A DNA stretch of 64,000 nucleotides from Maribacter_C sp947494565 (lineage in GTDB: Bacteria > Bacteroidota > Bacteroidia > Flavobacteriales > Flavobacteriaceae), in the NCBI RefSeq assembly GCF_047345415.1, contig NZ_JBLFEP010000006.1:1-64000 (forward strand). Direction: 5' to 3'. The stretch's first letter is position 1. Each line of letters begins with the position of its first letter. The notes below the pieces were generated by a model. It saw only the letters and a list, made by a program, of their open reading frames with translations, was not told where the DNA came from and searched no databases. Below, piece after piece: positions 26,341 through 35,870 of the stretch. A program made the position numbers and the translations under genes.

Positions 26341-27344
26341 GTAGATTTTTTCAAGATTTGTACCGCTTTCTTCCCAATTTCAAAAAGGATCGGTTTGGCC
26401 ACATAGGTATATCTTCCGTATTCCACCAATTCTCCACCAAATTTTGATTTAAACTCTCTGACGCCATAGCTTTCGTCCGGTTTGCCGGCACCCATAAAAT
26501 CAAATCTTGGGATATTGTTTTTGTTCGCATAGTCCATCGCAGCCCAAGTGGCCAAAATGCTTGGGTATACGTTTTTGAACGCACCATCTTTACCACAAAC
26601 AAACCATTCATAGATTACCTTTCTATCGAGTATAGGAGCGACTATGCCCCCAACGACTTCCCCTTGGTATTGAATAAGTAAAAACTTGGCGGCTTTACGG
26701 AGCCATAGCTTTTCAAAAAAATCAAAACCAGGTAATGGGGTTTTTACTTTTGTTCGATATAGGTTTTGTAGAATAGCATAATATGACGCTATTTGCTCTA
26801 TGTTCTGGGCCTCCATGATTTCTGCACCGGCGGCAATACTTTTTTTCACCTGTCTTAGCTTGCTTTTGCTCATTCGCTTTCGCATTAGGATTTCATCAGT
26901 ACAATTCAAATGAAAGTTCAAATGCGAGTGATAGGTAAAGCCTGTTTTTTTAAAAATATGGTGGTATGGCCGATAATCGTTGAGGTTTCTGAATTCAATA
27001 TAAATAACCTTGTTTTTTAATGCTGCAATCAATTGTAGGAACATTTCGACCGCATCGTTCTCCTCTATTTCCTCGGAAAAAATCGGGCCGCCATAAATAA
27101 TGGCCCTGCTGGTAAAGTTTGATTTGATTCCTTTTTCTTTTTGGATAATCCCAGAAAGTAACGCAACTAGTCTATCCATTTTTCGCAAGGTATAAGTGAA
27201 TGTCTCTATGTTGGCAGCTTTAAAAAATTGAATTGCCCCAGGGGTTTGGAAATAATTGCTGGTTCTTGCCTGTAACATCCGTATCCATTCACTATCAGAG
27301 ACGGTATTGTAATCGGTTTCAATTTGTATCCGTTCTTTTATCAT
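26337..27344 (-). CDS. FemAB/GNAT-like aminoacyl or acyl transferase
   Basis: 335 aa. It has the two-lobed GNAT arrangement of FemAB-like proteins. The N-terminal lobe contains IIYGGPIFSEE; the central part has the RKRMSKSKLRQVKKS stretch and the C-terminal lobe has YQGEVVGGIVAPILDRKVIYEWF and FDFMGAGKPDE..YGVREFKSKFGG, the usual closing motif. Known relatives add amino acids to peptidoglycan or occur in exopolysaccharide loci. ATGA overlaps with both neighbours place it in the operon. Transfer of an amino-acid or acyl group onto a sugar is inference. Confidence 0.8.
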   Translation of the reverse strand: MIKERIQIETDYNTVSDSEWIRMLQARTSNYFQTPGAIQFFKAANIETFTYTLRKMDRLVALLSGIIQKEKGIKSNFTSRAIIYGGPIFSEEIEENDAVEMFLQLIAALKNKVIYIEFRNLNDYRPYHHIFKKTGFTYHSHLNFHLNCTDEILMRKRMSKSKLRQVKKSIAAGAEIMEAQNIEQIASYYAILQNLYRTKVKTPLPGFDFFEKLWLRKAAKFLLIQYQGEVVGGIVAPILDRKVIYEWFVCGKDGAFKNVYPSILATWAAMDYANKNNIPRFDFMGAGKPDESYGVREFKSKFGGELVEYGRYTYVAKPILFEIGKKAVQILKKST

Positions 27345-28261
27345 GTAATAGTGCTATAAATTGTGACTAATTTTTCTGCTATTAAAGCTGAACTTAAATG
27401 TGATATTTTGGTTCTCCCTGTGGTTTTTTCAGTCACCTTCAACGCTTTTTCCAACTTGTTGGAGATGTCTTGTTCATGGGAATCTGTGATGAAACACCCG
27501 TCTGTATCGCCAATTACCTGTTTCACGTCACCAACATCCACCGCGACTATTTTACAATTACAAGCCATGGCCTCCTTTATAACATTTGGAGAGCCTTCCC
27601 ATAAGCTTGTAAGTAGCACCACGTCCGCTGCATTGAAATAAGCTGGCATTAACAGGTTCGGAATATCCGTTAAGGTGTGAAGTTCTGCGGAAATGGATGA
27701 ATCTATAGATCTAAATCCTTTCTCAGCCAATGGATAGTTTTTTTCCCTTCGTTTTGGATTGGCTGCGAACAGCACATGTTTCTTGGTTGTATCCCATCCT
27801 GTCACTTTTAATGCCTGCTCCCTTGAAATGGGCTTAAACTTGCTGAAATCCACTCCGTTGGGTACTACACTGACATTGGACAGCTTAACCGAAGCTTTCA
27901 TGTCTTCAGATTTTACTATTACTTTTTTCCAGAAAATATTTTTAAATATTCTAATGATGTATTTTAATAAGGGTGATGCTTTTACATCGCTTCCCATTAA
28001 GGATACTACCATTGGTTTTGCTCCGGCCAATGCAGCCGCAAAAGCACTGAGGGAATAGTGAGCATGTACAATATCAGAGGGGTTATCCTTTAAATAATTA
28101 CGGAGTATGAAAATATACTTCAAGTAACCTTTGATTCCTTTTTCCTTAATGGTGAAAAAAGTGATTTTATGGCCTATCTCTTGTAAAGAAATACCCTGAT
28201 TATATACTATTGGAGATATACCTTCTTTAGTATTTCCGCTACTTACAAAAAGTATATTCAT
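27341..28261 (-). CDS. Glycosyltransferase family 4 (short form)
   Basis: 306 aa GT-B enzyme. The N-terminal acceptor domain has ADIVHAHYSLSAFAAALAG-like features (IVHAHYSLSA at about residue 63), followed by VVPNGVDFSKFKP and, in the donor domain, LTSLWEGSPNVIKEAMACNCKIVA, which contains the Glu-x7-Glu nucleotide-sugar motif. At 306 residues it is shorter than the usual 350-400. The start ATG is 11 bp after the upstream stop. It adds one sugar of the repeat unit; donor and acceptor are unknown. Confidence 0.88.
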   Translation of the reverse strand: MNILFVSSGNTKEGISPIVYNQGISLQEIGHKITFFTIKEKGIKGYLKYIFILRNYLKDNPSDIVHAHYSLSAFAAALAGAKPMVVSLMGSDVKASPLLKYIIRIFKNIFWKKVIVKSEDMKASVKLSNVSVVPNGVDFSKFKPISREQALKVTGWDTTKKHVLFAANPKRREKNYPLAEKGFRSIDSSISAELHTLTDIPNLLMPAYFNAADVVLLTSLWEGSPNVIKEAMACNCKIVAVDVGDVKQVIGDTDGCFITDSHEQDISNKLEKALKVTEKTTGRTKISHLSSALIAEKLVTIYSTIT

Positions 28262-28272
28262 GTTTTCTTGTT

Positions 28273-29337
28273 TTAGGAAATACGCTTCAAGTTGGTCTCT
28301 ATTGTTTGTCCTTTATCTTTTATTAGAAATGAGGCAATACTATCGGCGTATGCTTTTTCTATTTCCAACTTTTCTTCAACAAAAGTCCATTTATTATTTA
28401 TTTTGGTAAAATATCCTTTTGAGTAAGGAATGCCCGCCGTGCCAAAATAGAGGGATTGAAATTCGATGAGATAAAACTCTTCTCCATCATATGCTATATC
28501 CATGGAAGTATGAGGGATATCCATTTTTTTAAAAAGGGTCCATGCATAGTCAAATAGCCCATCGGGTGCCTCTGCTTCCAATCCATAGAAGTAATTGTCA
28601 TAGCCACCACCACTTGCCTTTATTCCTCGACCATTAAGAATGGGACGTTTGAAGATGTACAGTTTTTCACCAAAAAAGTACACTTTCCAATCATTGACCA
28701 AGTTTGGGATAAGTTCTTGCAGTATGAATTTCTGACGGTATAAGGATTCTCTTATATATCCTTTATGGCGCAGTGATCGTATGTAATCGCGTAGATCGCT
28801 TTTTAAGTTTCTTCTACTTATTTTTTTTACCTTTTTAATTAATTCTTGTTCATTCTTTACTAGAGCTACTCCCGTACCCGATGCCCCCGCCGATGCTTTA
28901 AACACAACAGGAAACGTGATATCACTCAATTTCATTTTTAAATCTTTCAAAGAACCGAAAACCGTGGAGTTCACATTAGTGGTTATGCCCAAATAATCTC
29001 TGGTCATTTCCATGAATACTTTGTTATTGTTCATCTTAAGATGGCGGTAACTGGGTACTACGTTCGCTCCCGACAGTTCTAGTGCGTATATGAGGTCTTC
29101 GATGTATGATTTGTACTGATAGCCTATGTCTTCTGAAGAAGTATAAATAATATCCTTGTCCTTAAAGGAACCGTGCTTCAAATCAATTTCATTAAGGAAT
29201 TTATATTCAATTTGAATGCCTAGCTCCAAAAAGTATTTGGACAGTTTGTTTTTGTCCATTCCACTTCTATAGGGGATATCAAAATGCTTTGACCCGAATT
29301 TTGATTTATAGTCTAACAATGCAAGTAGTGTTTTCAT
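28273..29337 (-). CDS. ATP-grasp family ligase
   Basis: 354 aa. The middle has an ATP-grasp core: FPVVFKASAGASGTGVALVKN (about residues 140-160) is the Lys and Gly-rich loop. FILQELIPNLVNDWKVYFFGEKLYIFKR follows with the adenine-contact EL..N segment, and HTSMDIAYDGEEFYLIEFQS carries the metal-binding Asp and Glu. Such enzymes join a carboxylate to an amine or thiol using ATP. It overlaps the asparagine-synthetase-like gene by 4 bp (ATGA), so the two are coexpressed, possibly acting in sequence. The substrate is unknown. Confidence 0.82.
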   Translation of the reverse strand: MKTLLALLDYKSKFGSKHFDIPYRSGMDKNKLSKYFLELGIQIEYKFLNEIDLKHGSFKDKDIIYTSSEDIGYQYKSYIEDLIYALELSGANVVPSYRHLKMNNNKVFMEMTRDYLGITTNVNSTVFGSLKDLKMKLSDITFPVVFKASAGASGTGVALVKNEQELIKKVKKISRRNLKSDLRDYIRSLRHKGYIRESLYRQKFILQELIPNLVNDWKVYFFGEKLYIFKRPILNGRGIKASGGGYDNYFYGLEAEAPDGLFDYAWTLFKKMDIPHTSMDIAYDGEEFYLIEFQSLYFGTAGIPYSKGYFTKINNKWTFVEEKLEIEKAYADSIASFLIKDKGQTIETNLKRIS

Positions 29338-31067
29338 GCGATTTTGAGTTTTGTAGTGATTTTTTCATCTTGTAGGTTATAGAGAATTGCCAAGGACATT
29401 AATAGCGTATCCCTTTCTTTTTCAGGGGTGAAGTCCGAAAGATTGGCTAACCTGTTTGATAATTCTTTGTCATCAAAAAGAGGGGTTTTATGAAAGAGCG
29501 ATTGTAGTACCACCCTATAATGTTGTACTCCTGAAACAATGCCTAGGTTATCCAAATAGGTTTTCTTGACTTTTCTTTTCAGTCGCTTTTGAATGAAGGG
29601 CAAAATGATATTCAAACGATGTAACGGACTTCTAACATCTCTTGGAGTATAGCCTTTTCCTGTAAGTTGTTGGTAAATGGTGGTATTCGTTTTTCGGATG
29701 ATATCAGCATAGATGTATTGTCCTTTAACCCTTTTCAAAGGATTCTTAGTAAAAAAGTCATTATTGGCACCGGCATATTTGGATTCAAGCAAAGCTTTGA
29801 CGAAATCAAAATCCAAAAAAGGAGTTCTAACATTAAGGTATTGCTGCTGAGACATAACCCATTGTCCAAAAAACTTTCTGAATATCTCTTCGAAAACGAA
29901 CACATAGAATTGTTGGTTTAAGGAAATATTTTGTGGTAACCCTTCTTTGTAAGCTATAACTTCCTCTATCAGTTCGTCAAGTTCTGTCTCAAATTCTTGC
30001 TTGTTTAATACCTCCAGTGTTTTGGAGTTTTTAAGTCTAACTCTAAGTTCCGTTTTGGTGTTGATTTTAAAAACATCCGTTAGCGCTTGTGAAGTAACTG
30101 CTCCAGCAGTGTGTAAAGCCCTGAAGAGCTCACTGCCACATACTCCAGATATCAAATAATTGGATTTTCTACTTATTTCTTTGGCGCTGAAGGGAAAATG
30201 AGCATATAAAAATCCATTGCCTAAACAACCTGAGGTTGTAAATGCATTGGCACTTTTAGCATATGCTTCTTGAATATATTCGGTAGTACCCAGATTAAAA
30301 TATTCATAGGGTATACTAAGGGATTTCGCATTATTTTTTGGTATGGTCACATCATCGTTCGCGGGTCTCCCAAAAGAAAAAGTAGAAAAATTCTTTTGAA
30401 GATAACTAGCACAGCTTACCAAAGTTCTTCCATCGAAACCACTGGTGAATGCGATGTGAAAATGCTCATCCGGAAAATAGGATGCCGTTGTACCTATAAA
30501 CAAATTACTGAGTTGATTTGCCGTTTTTGCTTTTTTACAATTCTTGTAGAAGTTGATGACCTCAAAGTGATTTTGAATTGTAGCGTCTTGACCCTGCAGT
30601 TTTATGAAACTGTTACAGGGCAGAAGTTTAATTTCTTTGTACTTGGTTCTATTGAAGAATCCGTAGTTAAAAAGCAGGTTTTCAAGAATAAACTTTTTAT
30701 CAATTTGTAAAGAACCCTGAGCGTGTTGTTCAATCCAATGATATGATGTGCCTATTAGTTTTTTGTCATTCGTAATGTAAATTGGCAACAGGCTAAAAAA
30801 GCTTTGGTATATTTTTATGCGCTCACTGTCGATAACAACTATGTAGAAATTACCCTTTAGTTTTGGAATATCCTCATCTTGAGTAGTGAAAAGCAGTTCT
30901 TTGGAGTCTATTAAATCACCAAAAACAAGATATCTTTTTTCTTCGTTCTGAAAATCGGAATACACGTCATTTCTGGTGTAAATGCACCATTGATCGGCCA
31001 GTTCTATCACATTATCAGAAAGATATTTGGATTCTATCGTACTATGTATTATTAAAAAATCGTTCAT
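29334..31067 (-). CDS. Asparagine synthetase-like protein without the glutaminase Cys
   Basis: 577 aa. The C-terminal synthetase domain contains FTSGFDGRTLVSCA at about residues 208-221, a variant of the SGGxDS PP-loop, so ATP pyrophosphatase chemistry is likely. The N-terminus (about 1-180) looks like a degraded amidotransferase fold (LKGNFYIVVIDSERIKIYQSFFSLLPIYI) but lacks the Cys2 nucleophile, because the protein begins MNDFLI. It therefore should not use glutamine and may resemble beta-lactam or other amide-forming synthetases. It starts 9 bp after the membrane-protein stop and overlaps the ATP-grasp gene. Confidence 0.78.
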   Translation of the reverse strand: MNDFLIIHSTIESKYLSDNVIELADQWCIYTRNDVYSDFQNEEKRYLVFGDLIDSKELLFTTQDEDIPKLKGNFYIVVIDSERIKIYQSFFSLLPIYITNDKKLIGTSYHWIEQHAQGSLQIDKKFILENLLFNYGFFNRTKYKEIKLLPCNSFIKLQGQDATIQNHFEVINFYKNCKKAKTANQLSNLFIGTTASYFPDEHFHIAFTSGFDGRTLVSCASYLQKNFSTFSFGRPANDDVTIPKNNAKSLSIPYEYFNLGTTEYIQEAYAKSANAFTTSGCLGNGFLYAHFPFSAKEISRKSNYLISGVCGSELFRALHTAGAVTSQALTDVFKINTKTELRVRLKNSKTLEVLNKQEFETELDELIEEVIAYKEGLPQNISLNQQFYVFVFEEIFRKFFGQWVMSQQQYLNVRTPFLDFDFVKALLESKYAGANNDFFTKNPLKRVKGQYIYADIIRKTNTTIYQQLTGKGYTPRDVRSPLHRLNIILPFIQKRLKRKVKKTYLDNLGIVSGVQHYRVVLQSLFHKTPLFDDKELSNRLANLSDFTPEKERDTLLMSLAILYNLQDEKITTKLKIA

Positions 31068-31076
31068 GGTGTACTA

Positions 31077-32486
31077 TTAAAAAAGACCGCGATTAGAGAG
31101 TTTGAAAACATTCCATGCTAGAATTGCTAGAAAGATAAAGCTGAGGTAAACGAACCAATGTTTCTCTTTTTCTTGATATTTTGTGGTGATACCATCTGAC
31201 ATAAAAACAATCAAGAAAGGCAGTGCCAATATTTGAAAACGGTCTTGAAAGGATATCCCCGAAAAAGCCAGGATCATTATATACAAGACGGCAAAACTCG
31301 CCGGAAATATAGCGGTTGCCTTCCGCAGTTTTATAAATCGCAACAATCCTAAAAAAACGAAAAAGTACATGATGTTTCGTATAATTTCATTCTGAAAATG
31401 GGCATAGATACCTAACTGTCGTTCTTCAAAGTCCAACAGGGATGGGAAAGGTGTTATGATTGCACCGGATACCAATAAAGGTGCTATCAATGCAGTAGTA
31501 TAACTTATTCCCCTATCTTTTGAAGCCTTGTCGAGTTCGTTTCCAAATTGTTCTGAGCTAGACTCTATGGCACTTTCAATGTGTTTATCCATAGAGAGTT
31601 CATAAGTGACGAACAAGCTTCCCAGAATTAGGATCAAAGTGATAAAACCAGCAAAAACCCTATAGTTTTTGTTTTTGGTCTTGTAAAAGACAATTTGTAA
31701 TAAAACGCATCCTAGCAGTAAAGGCACAAGCACGGTTCTGAAAAAGAAAATAGAACCAAAAAGTAGCAACATCGTAATGGTATTGGGAATCCGAAATGCA
31801 TTTGTTTTGATTATCCGTGTTGTGTAGTAGGCAATATTCGCAATCAGAAAGATCAGAAGGGTCTCTTTTAAGAGCATACCTGTAAACCACAATAACGGAG
31901 GCATCAGCATGGTAAGTATTCCAGCAACCCTGGCCTGTTTTTCACCATAGGCGAATTGGGTGATCTGATAAACTCTTAAAACCGTAAAACTGGCCAGTAT
32001 CGCGTTACTGATTTTTACCGCCGTAACACTTTTTCCAAAAATGGTATAAATGAATCCGATGTAAATAGAAAATCCATAGTCCGCTTCGTTCTTCCAAAAG
32101 TATGACAGCGCCTGAAAAACATTTCTGCCCTCATTTAATGCATCAGCAACTATGACTCCAGAATAATGATAGTTCCAAGCATCTGATGCAGCTATTTCAA
32201 AAGGGAGGTTATTGGGGTCATATTCCATTGTCAAAATATACATCGCGGCAACTGCGATTAACCTGTACAATAAGCTGTGAAAGAAAAGTCTAGTCTTGAA
32301 ATCACTACAATTCCTCCAGGCATTTATATATCCCCTAACTCCTAGAAAGAAAAAGAGTATTATTGCAAAGCCTACTAATAATATCGGTAATGGCATAATG
32401 TAGTTTGGAAAAAAAACAATATGGCACAGCAACACAAGTATTGTGAAAAAGAGCGCTATTTGGGTATGTTTTTTACTCCAACTCAT
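31077..32486 (-). CDS. Polytopic membrane protein, GT-C/Wzy-like
   Basis: 469 aa with about 11-12 hydrophobic segments and a larger loop near residues 85-125 containing EYDPNNLPFEIAASDAWNYHYSG. An acidic residue in the first large loop is typical of GT-C (GT39-like) transferases, while the gene position and topology also fit an O-antigen/capsule polymerase (Wzy). No other polymerase candidate is seen in the operon, so a Wzy role is reasonable but inferred. Its start overlaps the end of the upstream glycosyltransferase by 14 bp. Confidence 0.65.
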   Translation of the reverse strand: MSWSKKHTQIALFFTILVLLCHIVFFPNYIMPLPILLVGFAIILFFFLGVRGYINAWRNCSDFKTRLFFHSLLYRLIAVAAMYILTMEYDPNNLPFEIAASDAWNYHYSGVIVADALNEGRNVFQALSYFWKNEADYGFSIYIGFIYTIFGKSVTAVKISNAILASFTVLRVYQITQFAYGEKQARVAGILTMLMPPLLWFTGMLLKETLLIFLIANIAYYTTRIIKTNAFRIPNTITMLLLFGSIFFFRTVLVPLLLGCVLLQIVFYKTKNKNYRVFAGFITLILILGSLFVTYELSMDKHIESAIESSSEQFGNELDKASKDRGISYTTALIAPLLVSGAIITPFPSLLDFEERQLGIYAHFQNEIIRNIMYFFVFLGLLRFIKLRKATAIFPASFAVLYIMILAFSGISFQDRFQILALPFLIVFMSDGITTKYQEKEKHWFVYLSFIFLAILAWNVFKLSNRGLF

Positions 32487-33567
32487 AATGTATTTTGTAG
32501 TGCTGTTCAGCGATATTTATATCATATCGTTCCTTGAATAGCTTTTTGGCACTTGTTGCCAGTGCTCTTTTTTTGTTGTGCGATAGTTGAATGAATTTTG
32601 TTAATGTGTTTTTAAAAGAGGTTACTTCAAAATTATTGGCAATAAGTCCAGTTGCGGTACTAACAATATCAGGCATACCGCCTGCGGGAGTGGTAATGAT
32701 TGGAACCCCCATTGACATTGCTTCTAGGGCGACAATGGGCATTCCCTCTTGTATCGAACTTATGACCAGAGCATCTGCTTCTGTGAGTAAATCAGCTGCG
32801 TTACACATGGGGCCAGCTAAAAAAACATTGGAAGCGTTAATTTCTTTTAATTCTTGAGTAAGTACTTTGTCCGTGGGGCGACCTGCTTGAATGCACATAG
32901 CATCAGGGTATTCTTCGGCCAATGCCTTAAAACTTAATGCTAGTAGTTTATAGTTTTTGTTGTCACTGATGTTGCCAATGGCCAAAAAACGAAAACCTTC
33001 TTTTGGGGAAATGTCAAATCCATTCCAAATTTTTTTTATTTCTTCATTTTTTCTTTGAATAACATGTGACTTTATACCATTAGCCACTGTTGCGACTCGC
33101 AGTTTTGGAAATTCTTCTTCTATCGATTTTGCTATAGTACGTGATAATGCAACATGTAGTATGTTATTGTTTAGACGTCGTAGTTTGTATACAATTGCCA
33201 ATACGTTTTTCCAGTTGTCGAAACTGCTATGTATGGTATGTATATACTTTATTTTTCTTTTAAAAAACGATAGTGCAAAAACATAGTAAAAAGGATTATG
33301 TAAATGCACATGAATTACGAATGGGGCTATCTTATTGATTAATTTATTTAGCTGCCACAGCTGGTTTGGGTTGTACTTGGGTTTCCAATCCAATTCAACG
33401 TGACCAATTTCCGAACGCAACGCTGCTTTATAGTTTTCGTGATCATCGGTACATCGGAGAGAAACAATAGTCACTTTGCAATATTCAACTTGTTTGTTTG
33501 CAAGTTGGACCACAAAGTTCTCTGCTCCTCCAATATTCAAGGTCGATATAATATGAACTACATTCAT
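32473..33567 (-). CDS. Glycosyltransferase family 4
   Basis: 364 aa GT-B enzyme. It opens MNVVHIISTLNIGGAENFVV, the usual GT4 glycine-rich start. VHLHNPFYYVFAL and HTIHSSFDNW (acceptor domain) follow, then GNISDNKNYKLL and SSIQEGMPIVALEAMSMGVPII with the E-x7-E donor motif. I chose the ATG at 33567, one base after the upstream stop; an in-frame ATG at 33585 would add six residues and overlap it. It builds one linkage of the repeat unit; donor unknown. Confidence 0.92.
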   Translation of the reverse strand: MNVVHIISTLNIGGAENFVVQLANKQVEYCKVTIVSLRCTDDHENYKAALRSEIGHVELDWKPKYNPNQLWQLNKLINKIAPFVIHVHLHNPFYYVFALSFFKRKIKYIHTIHSSFDNWKNVLAIVYKLRRLNNNILHVALSRTIAKSIEEEFPKLRVATVANGIKSHVIQRKNEEIKKIWNGFDISPKEGFRFLAIGNISDNKNYKLLALSFKALAEEYPDAMCIQAGRPTDKVLTQELKEINASNVFLAGPMCNAADLLTEADALVISSIQEGMPIVALEAMSMGVPIITTPAGGMPDIVSTATGLIANNFEVTSFKNTLTKFIQLSHNKKRALATSAKKLFKERYDINIAEQHYKIHYELE

Positions 33568-33568
33568 T

Positions 33569-34399
33569 CTAAACTCGTTTGCCATAAACCCAGCTATCCA
33601 CTACTTGATGACCAGTAGTGTTATAAAAAACCTCGAATCCATTTGCTTCTAAAAAATGAGTCATCTTTTCTTTTATTTGACGTTTGTCCTCAAATAGAAA
33701 ATCATGACATGAGACAGCGATGTGTTTGGTGATTTTTATCGCATTTCGCATACCGTCAATCATGGGTAGTTCGGAGCCTTCAATATTCGCTTTTAAAAAG
33801 TCGATTTTTTCAATTTTTTTGATTTCAACCAGGTGATCAAGGGTGATACCATCTACTTTTATACCCTTAGCATTTGTGTTTACCGCATCTACTTGATAGC
33901 TATCGCTTTCTTCGATCCATACGTCTTGATTGTGGTCGGTAATGGCGATATGAAGGTTTTCTGAATTTTCAATTTTGTTTTTAGAACACAGCTCTACTAA
34001 TTTTTCATGACTGGCTTTACTTGCCTCGATGGAATAGATTTTTCCTTCTTTTTGAATATGTTCGTTAAAAAAGAGAGTTTCTGTACCGATACCGGCGCCT
34101 ACATCTAATATTACATCACCCTTTTTGGGTACGTAATGTTTACATGCTATCTTCTTTATTCCATTATACAATTTGGTTTTACTGAAGTAGAAATAGGGTT
34201 CTTTCACCATATATAAATGGCTTCCATTACTTTTAAGCCAGTACATGTCATGTTCTGAATCGTATTCTATAGTATTGGTTTTTTGAATAAGTATTCTACT
34301 CACAAAGCTTAAAAACAATGCTTTCTGTCTCTTTTTTGGAAGCAATGCCACTATTGCATTTACAATTGATTCCGTAGTTTTTCGTATGAACCTTTTCAT
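33569..34399 (-). CDS. FkbM-family methyltransferase
   Basis: 276 aa SAM-dependent methyltransferase. Motif I is VILDVGAGIGTETLFFN (about residues 95-111), then the acidic IYSIEASKASHEKL. Further on comes DGITLDHLVE, and IDFLKANIEGSELPMIDG is the FkbM-specific Asp/Glu block. The family makes O-methyl groups, often on sugars. It lies 25 bp after the flippase gene. A basic N-terminal stretch with a weak hydrophobic part may bind membrane. Confidence 0.88.
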   Translation of the reverse strand: MKRFIRKTTESIVNAIVALLPKKRQKALFLSFVSRILIQKTNTIEYDSEHDMYWLKSNGSHLYMVKEPYFYFSKTKLYNGIKKIACKHYVPKKGDVILDVGAGIGTETLFFNEHIQKEGKIYSIEASKASHEKLVELCSKNKIENSENLHIAITDHNQDVWIEESDSYQVDAVNTNAKGIKVDGITLDHLVEIKKIEKIDFLKANIEGSELPMIDGMRNAIKITKHIAVSCHDFLFEDKRQIKEKMTHFLEANGFEVFYNTTGHQVVDSWVYGKRV

Positions 34400-34424
34400 G
34401 GTTATTATGCTATAGGGTCGTTGG

Positions 34425-35858
34425 TTATATTTTGTTTAAAATGATTCTTTTAATTTCAAACAGTTCTTGAAACTTCATAGTATAGGCGATGCTTATGTAA
34501 AATATGGCACACAATGCTACCCCGGTTACCAGTTGAACTGGCATGCTGGGTATAAAAAAACAGATGAAAAAACTGGGGATAACAGCGAAACTGGCGGCAA
34601 TGGCGTAAGGAGATAGGTCTGCTAACTGCTTTAAAGCACCATACTTAACATATGTTCCAGTATAGTATGAATTGATAAAGAAGCTAAGACAAGAAACGCT
34701 TATATAGCCAACGGTCATAGCAACTAAACCAAACTTGTAAGTAATTAGAATCGCTATGACGGTGAATATATTTTTTAGCATTTCCAGTTTTAGAAATAGA
34801 TCTGATCTTCCTTTGGCATTTAAATAATTAAGGTTGATGTATTGCATAGGATGAAATAAAATATCCAAACAAAGAATTTGCAAAAGCAATACGGTTGGCA
34901 GCCATTTTTGAGTAAGCAGAACTAGAATGAGGGGTTTTGCAAAAAATAAAAGCCATAGTATCACTGGAAAAAGAACAAATCCAGTAAGCTTTGTACTTCT
35001 TACCAAAACATGTTTTGCCTTTTCATTATTATCGATCACTTTTACCATTAGGGGAAAAGTCACACTTTGCAATATATTGCCAACTAAGGTTCCAGGAACT
35101 TGCTTAAATAAGGAGGCTCGAGTATAGTATCCCAATTCCTCAGCTTTGTAAACTTTACCGATAATGATGATAAAGAGGTTTCTGAAAAATATCTTTAAAA
35201 GTTCTGATAGCATCAGCTTTGAACCAAAAGAGAAAAGTGCCTTAAACGAAGCCTTACTAAAAACAATTGAAGGAGTCCATCTATTTAAAAACCAATATAA
35301 TAGGGAAGCCAATATGCCTCTAGATAAGGTATGATATACCAAAGCCCACACACCATGATCGTTAAAAGCGGCATAAATGCCTATAATCCCACCAACAACC
35401 GAAGATATAATATGCGCTATTGCTTGTATCCGAAAGTCTATTTTTTTTGACAACATTGCCTTATGTACTACTGTTGTAGACAGGATAATAATGTTAAGAG
35501 AGACCACCTTTATAAGGTCAATAAGCAAAGGTTCCTGATAAAAAACAGCAATGTAATCTGCTGTCAGGTAAAGAATGAAGTATAGAAGGAAGGCGACAAC
35601 AATATTGAAAAACAGGATTGTAGAATAATCTACATTTGTGATATTCTTTTTTTGAACCAAAGCTGTATAAAAACCACTATCTACAAGACATTGCGAAATA
35701 GATATAAGTATGGTAATCATGCCTATCAGACCAAAATCTTCTGGAGAAAGTAAACGGGCCAGAACAATGCCTACGGAAAACTGTATGATCAAAGTTGAAA
35801 ACTTGTCAATACTGCTCCATACGAGCCCTTTCTTCGTTTGATTTTCCAATGCCCCCAT
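34425..35858 (-). CDS. Wzx/WzxC-type polysaccharide flippase
   Basis: 477 aa with about 12-14 membrane segments of the MOP (MVF) superfamily. It starts MGALENQTKKGLVWSSIDKFS and continues FSVGIVLARLLSPEDFGLIGMI, typical of the lipopolysaccharide/capsule WzxC group. It would move the lipid-linked repeat unit across the inner membrane. It sits 12 bp after the WlbA-like gene. Confidence 0.92.
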   Translation of the reverse strand: MGALENQTKKGLVWSSIDKFSTLIIQFSVGIVLARLLSPEDFGLIGMITILISISQCLVDSGFYTALVQKKNITNVDYSTILFFNIVVAFLLYFILYLTADYIAVFYQEPLLIDLIKVVSLNIIILSTTVVHKAMLSKKIDFRIQAIAHIISSVVGGIIGIYAAFNDHGVWALVYHTLSRGILASLLYWFLNRWTPSIVFSKASFKALFSFGSKLMLSELLKIFFRNLFIIIIGKVYKAEELGYYTRASLFKQVPGTLVGNILQSVTFPLMVKVIDNNEKAKHVLVRSTKLTGFVLFPVILWLLFFAKPLILVLLTQKWLPTVLLLQILCLDILFHPMQYINLNYLNAKGRSDLFLKLEMLKNIFTVIAILITYKFGLVAMTVGYISVSCLSFFINSYYTGTYVKYGALKQLADLSPYAIAASFAVIPSFFICFFIPSMPVQLVTGVALCAIFYISIAYTMKFQELFEIKRIILNKI

Positions 35859-35870
35859 TATTATTTCATC

